Of a stretch of DNA of 34,094 bases, positions 31,560 through 34,094 are shown piece by piece. The first letter of the stretch is position 1. Each line of letters starts with the position of its first letter. Both the position numbers and the translations under genes were made by a program. The notes below the pieces were generated by a model. The model made no database searches. It had not been told where the DNA came from and was given only the letters and a program-made list of their open reading frames with translations. The DNA comes from Spirogloea muscicola (Eukaryota; Streptophyta; Zygnematophyceae; Spirogloeales; Spirogloeaceae), in the NCBI GenBank assembly GCA_009602725.1, contig WELB01000049.1, positions 348,752 to 382,845 on the forward strand. Direction: 5' to 3'.

Positions 31560-31960
31560 GGGGCCTTCCGCGACTTTCTCGGGCTGACCCTTTCACGATA
31601 CGCAGCGCCGTGTCCCCGACGTTACCAACGCTACCAAGAGGCCGGCTTCAGCGCGGCAGGCTCTCGCGCCCAGGTGTATGGCATGCGACTGTCAGTATCG
31701 CTGCAGCGGTCAATGGCACGCGTTGCATCTGCGTGCCGGTCGAGCTTTGGCTGCAGCCTCTGGCTATAGACAGAGTATCCGTTACCCGGAGACTAGTTCC
31801 TCTGACCTGCGGTTGGTCAACAGAGAATACTGAGCACCCAGTGGCTACTACTTTAGTCGCTGTTTGCTTTACCGCTATTCTGGCCCCTTCGACCTTTATT
31901 CATTTCTTTTCTGGGCTGGCCAATCACAGCCATCGCCCTCCACTGAAAGAGATTTTCTTC
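31560..31960 (+). mobile_element. Retroelement 3' end, subfamily C, plus orientation
   Basis: Reads SRAQVYGMRLSVSLQRSMAR; after a frame shift near 31718 ALHLRAGRALAAASGYRQS; then SSSDLRLVNREY-stop (about 31830). The 3' UTR ends GGGCTGGCCAATCACAGCC and ATCGCCCTCCACTG. First of a same-orientation stack. Confidence 0.82.
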
Positions 31961-31964
31961 TTTC

Positions 31965-32150
31965 ACAATATACCGTTCCCCATTCAAGCCTTAGCTGGTG
32001 GCACAAGGGCTCGTCAACAGCTCTGGGATATTCGGGCATCAGTTAGCGACCTTTACGTGCTGACTCGTGGTATCTGAGCGGGTCAGCTTAGCAGCAGGTG
32101 ATGTATATCTGTCAATGTGCTTGTTTCGTACTTGGCCACTCAGGCCCTCT
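31965..32150 (+). mobile_element. Retroelement 3' end, subfamily D, plus orientation
   Basis: An ORF end reads AGGTRARQQLWDIRASVSD then LYVLTRGI-stop (32075-32077), then GAGCGGGTCAGCTTAGCAG and TGATGTATATCTGTCAATG. This is the best-preserved D copy and defines that subfamily's ORF end. Confidence 0.75.
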
Positions 32151-32189
32151 GACATACATGTACAATCCATCTTTCACGACTGGCCTCTG

Positions 32190-32365
32190 CAGACCTCGCC
32201 TGCAATTTGGAGACTATTGACCTGCGGCTGCTCACCAGGAAATATTGAGCACCCAGTGGCCAGATTGAGTGGCTGTGTGCTTTAGCAATGACTGGCCCTT
32301 TCGTTCATTCTCTGTTCATTCTTGTCCTGGGCTGGCCAATCACACGCCATCGCCCTCTACTTGTG
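32190..32365 (+). mobile_element. Retroelement 3' end, subfamily C, plus orientation (second in stack)
   Basis: TTGACCTGCGGCTGCTCACC then AGGAAATATTGAGCACCCAG repeats the ORF-end and 3' UTR start of the first copy (31805-31845). The tail is GGGCTGGCCAATCACACGCC and ATCGCCCTCTACTTG. Confidence 0.75.
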
Positions 32366-32394
32366 AGAGACTATCTCGACCCCTTTGACAGATC

Positions 32395-32525
32395 TACTGC
32401 TCCCTTCTTGAGCACCCAGTCATAGTAGCCATTCCCGTAGCTGTGTAAATCAGCGCTTTCCGGCCCCCTTGGACCTCGTCCATGTTTTTTTGGGCTGGCC
32501 ATTCGTAGCCATCGCCCCCACTTAG
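32395..32525 (+). mobile_element. Retroelement 3' tail, subfamily C, plus orientation (third in stack)
   Basis: Begins CTTGAGCACCCAGTCATAG, then GCGCTTTCCGGCCCCCTTGG and TTTTTTTGGGCTGGCCATTC, ending CATCGCCCCCACTTAG. It lacks coding sequence upstream. Confidence 0.7.
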
Positions 32526-32739
32526 AGCTTGTATTCGCCACAGAAGCTTATACCAAAGCTTTCGGAATAGCTTACTTCTTTTTGAAGGCCATCTGGCAAT
32601 TACAAAAGAGAGGCGCATCTTGCGCTTGAAGTGGAAAGGCCAAGCCAGGCCGATGCACTATCGTATAGAAGGCAGAGACAGTACAAATGTTGGAAACTCA
32701 CAAGCGGAAGCTAAGGGCCTTGGGCTATCGAGAGGGGAG

Positions 32740-32825
32740 GGGCTAGGGAACAAGAGTAGCTCGTGCAAAGGGGGCGGGCTGCAAAGCAGGGAAGCAGGGC
32801 AAGGCTGAAGCGGACAAGTGGAAGA
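32740..32825 (-). mobile_element. Retroelement 3' tail fragment, subfamily C, minus orientation
   Basis: The minus strand reads CTGCTTTGCAGCCCGCCCCC followed by TTTGCACGAGC, close to CAGCCCTCGCCCCCTTTGC of the 28550 copy. No coding remnant. Confidence 0.5.
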
Positions 32826-33189
32826 GGTGGGCGGTCCAATCCTCTATAACGCACTTATCACCGTTACTGATCTTATAGCAAAGAGAAGGACTCTTCCGGC
32901 AGAAGGTGATGTCTGTGATTGCCAGCCCAGAAGAAGTCCAAGCATGGACAATTTGTAAAAGGGAAGCCCCGATACAAAAGACCGCTCGGCAAAGCGGACC
33001 ACTTGGCAAAGCAAGTGGCTAACCTGCAACTCGTGTCCCTTGTCAACAGCCGCAAGTCGAGATATAAGCAGTAGGGAAAATAAAGCGCTGCCAGATTGAC
33101 TGGTGGGGAAGGGAAAGCTAATGCAGCTGTGCTTTCGCCATGTTACCCCATTGGCCGAGTCGATGTATTTCGAGCTGGCCTCTCTCGGA

Positions 33190-33300
33190 CTCGGGGTTAG
33201 CCACTTGCATAGCTGTGATTTAGCGCCTTCCGGCCCGTTGGAACTTGTCCACTTTTACTGGGCTGGCTTTCACAGCCCTCGCCCCATTTGAAATAGCCCC
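33190..33300 (+). mobile_element. Retroelement 3' tail, subfamily C, plus orientation
   Basis: AGCGCCTTCCGGCCCGTTGG, TTTACTGGGCTGGCTTTC and ACAGCCCTCGCCCCATTTG give the C-type stem-loop and terminal block. No coding remnant. Confidence 0.7.
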
Positions 33301-33384
33301 TGTCAATTTCTCACGGAAGCAGCCCTCGCCCCCCTGCATTAGAGCTTGATTGTTTAGCGGAGGGCTTCGACTTCTGTGGCCCAA

Positions 33385-33612
33385 TCTTTGCAGAAGAAAG
33401 GGCTCGCCCATTGAGGATAGGTAGGGGCTGGAAGAGCCAGCCCAAAAAAGAATGAACAAAGCACGAGAAGGGGGCCAGGGGAAGCGCTAAGGAAAACAAG
33501 CACAACAAGAAACAAAGCAGCTACGTATTACTCAGTAACCCCTGCTAAGCAGCCTCAGGTCAGAGAAGCTAGGCTCCTGGAAGTGGGTCCCCTGGCCAGA
33601 GCCAGAGGTCTC
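33385..33612 (-). mobile_element. Retroelement 3' end, subfamily A, minus orientation
   Basis: The minus strand is almost the same as plus 21185-21405: TCTGGCTCTGGCCAGGGGAC, CTTCTCTGACCTGAGGCTGC, TTAGCAGGGGTTACTGAG, stem-loop at about 33424-33446, then CCTCAATGGGCGAGCCC and TTTCTTC. The 5' side stops where an internal deletion joins unrelated sequence near 33612. Confidence 0.85.
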
Positions 33613-34021
33613 TTTGCAGAGGAGTTTTTTTGAACAGCATGCTGGCTCTGGCCTAGAGCCTCTTCCATCACGTGCACCACCCAGGCTGCTACGCTCTCCA
33701 CGTGGCTAGCCCCTTATCCGTCGACCGACCTGCATCGCTCGGCACAAGAGTGCCGGATCGCGGAGGAGCGGACGGCCCCGCGAGGGCCTCCGCAGTTGAA
33801 GCAGGGGGCTGAGCACGTCGGCAAACGGGCCATTAGACCACGGATCGCGGTCTCGCGTCTGCAGGTAACAGCTATGGGGTGTGTGGCCATTATTCACTCA
33901 TCCTGGGGCCATGGTGAGGCTGGTCCATCGGTCCCACTGCTGATCAGGCCCCGGCCCCCGTCGCGATCCCTTCCAGATCACAGCCCTCCCCGCCGTGCAA
34001 CCCGCCGCAAGACCCGCCGTG
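33613..34021. other. Intergenic, GC-rich toward the right
   Basis: No gene recognised. The rising GC content toward 34000 resembles the leaders of the other genes here and fits a promoter or 5' UTR for the gene starting at 34022. Confidence 0.4.
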
Positions 34022-34094
34022 ATGGCCGCCGCCACCGCCGCCGCCGCCGCCGTCGCCGCCGCCGTCGCGCCGACATCGCTCGGCAGCGCCCGCG
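34022..34094 (+). CDS. Possible N-terminus of a further gene, cut by window end
   Basis: An ATG at 34022-34024 opens MAAATAAAAAVAAAVAPTSL and stays open to the window edge (24 codons). The Ala-rich, GCC-repeat start is like the first exons of SEM1, XTH and the acyl reductase here, and would suit a transit peptide. Too short to identify; it may be chance in a GCC tract. Confidence 0.45.
   Translation, partial: MAAATAAAAAVAAAVAPTSLGSAR

Overview
This window looks like nuclear DNA of a photosynthetic eukaryote. The best fit is a streptophyte (charophyte-type) green alga. The genes are rich in introns; nearly every intron I could place runs GT..AG, usually with a GCAG acceptor. Many first exons are extremely GC-rich and alanine- or glycine-coding. 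The gene content is plant-like: a plastid-type (MS2/FAR2-like) fatty acyl reductase, a plant-type M1 aminopeptidase, a xyloglucan endotransglycosylase/hydrolase (XTH, GH16), a Cys-type SelO pseudokinase, the proteasome-lid peptide SEM1/DSS1, and a PDK1 kinase with no PH domain (as reported for moss PDK1). A short run of plant-type telomere repeat (AAACCCT) also fits. The species is not determined.

Layout. 1-845: low-complexity G tract, then nothing recognised. 846-5131 (-): complete fatty acyl-CoA reductase gene, 10 exons. 5132-10530: intergenic, holding a decayed chromodomain relic, a telomere-like motif and at least six fragments of one retroelement family. 10530-10757: a 121-base T tract and an assembly gap that hide the 5' end of SelO. 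10759-14140 (+): SelO, 8 visible exons. 14990-20517 (-): M1 aminopeptidase, 16 exons, convergent with SelO. 20930-22110: retroelement fragments. 22351-22450: assembly gap. 22487-24028 (+): XTH, 4 exons. 25528-25900 (-): SEM1, 2 exons. 26090-28865: retroelement fragments and an AT-richer stretch. 29421-31229 (-): PDK1, 7 exons placed, 5' end unresolved. 31560-33612: densely stacked retroelement 3' ends. 34022 to end (+): probable first codons of another gene, cut by the window edge.

The genes are unrelated housekeeping, wall and lipid functions and show no cluster logic. The most notable structure is a dispersed family of about 20 retroelement 3' ends. These carry the end of an ORF (consensus ending xxxSDLxLLTRGY-stop), then about 80-150 bp of untranslated sequence, then a conserved stem-loop (GGGCTGGC-loop-GCCAGCCC), then a terminal block ending in CTTCTTC-type repeats. 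Copies are cut off at different points on the 5' side and share the 3' end, as expected of a non-LTR (LINE-type) retrotransposon. One insertion consists of only the last 32 bp and is flanked by a 6-bp target duplication. I could not run any database search; names rest on motifs read by eye.
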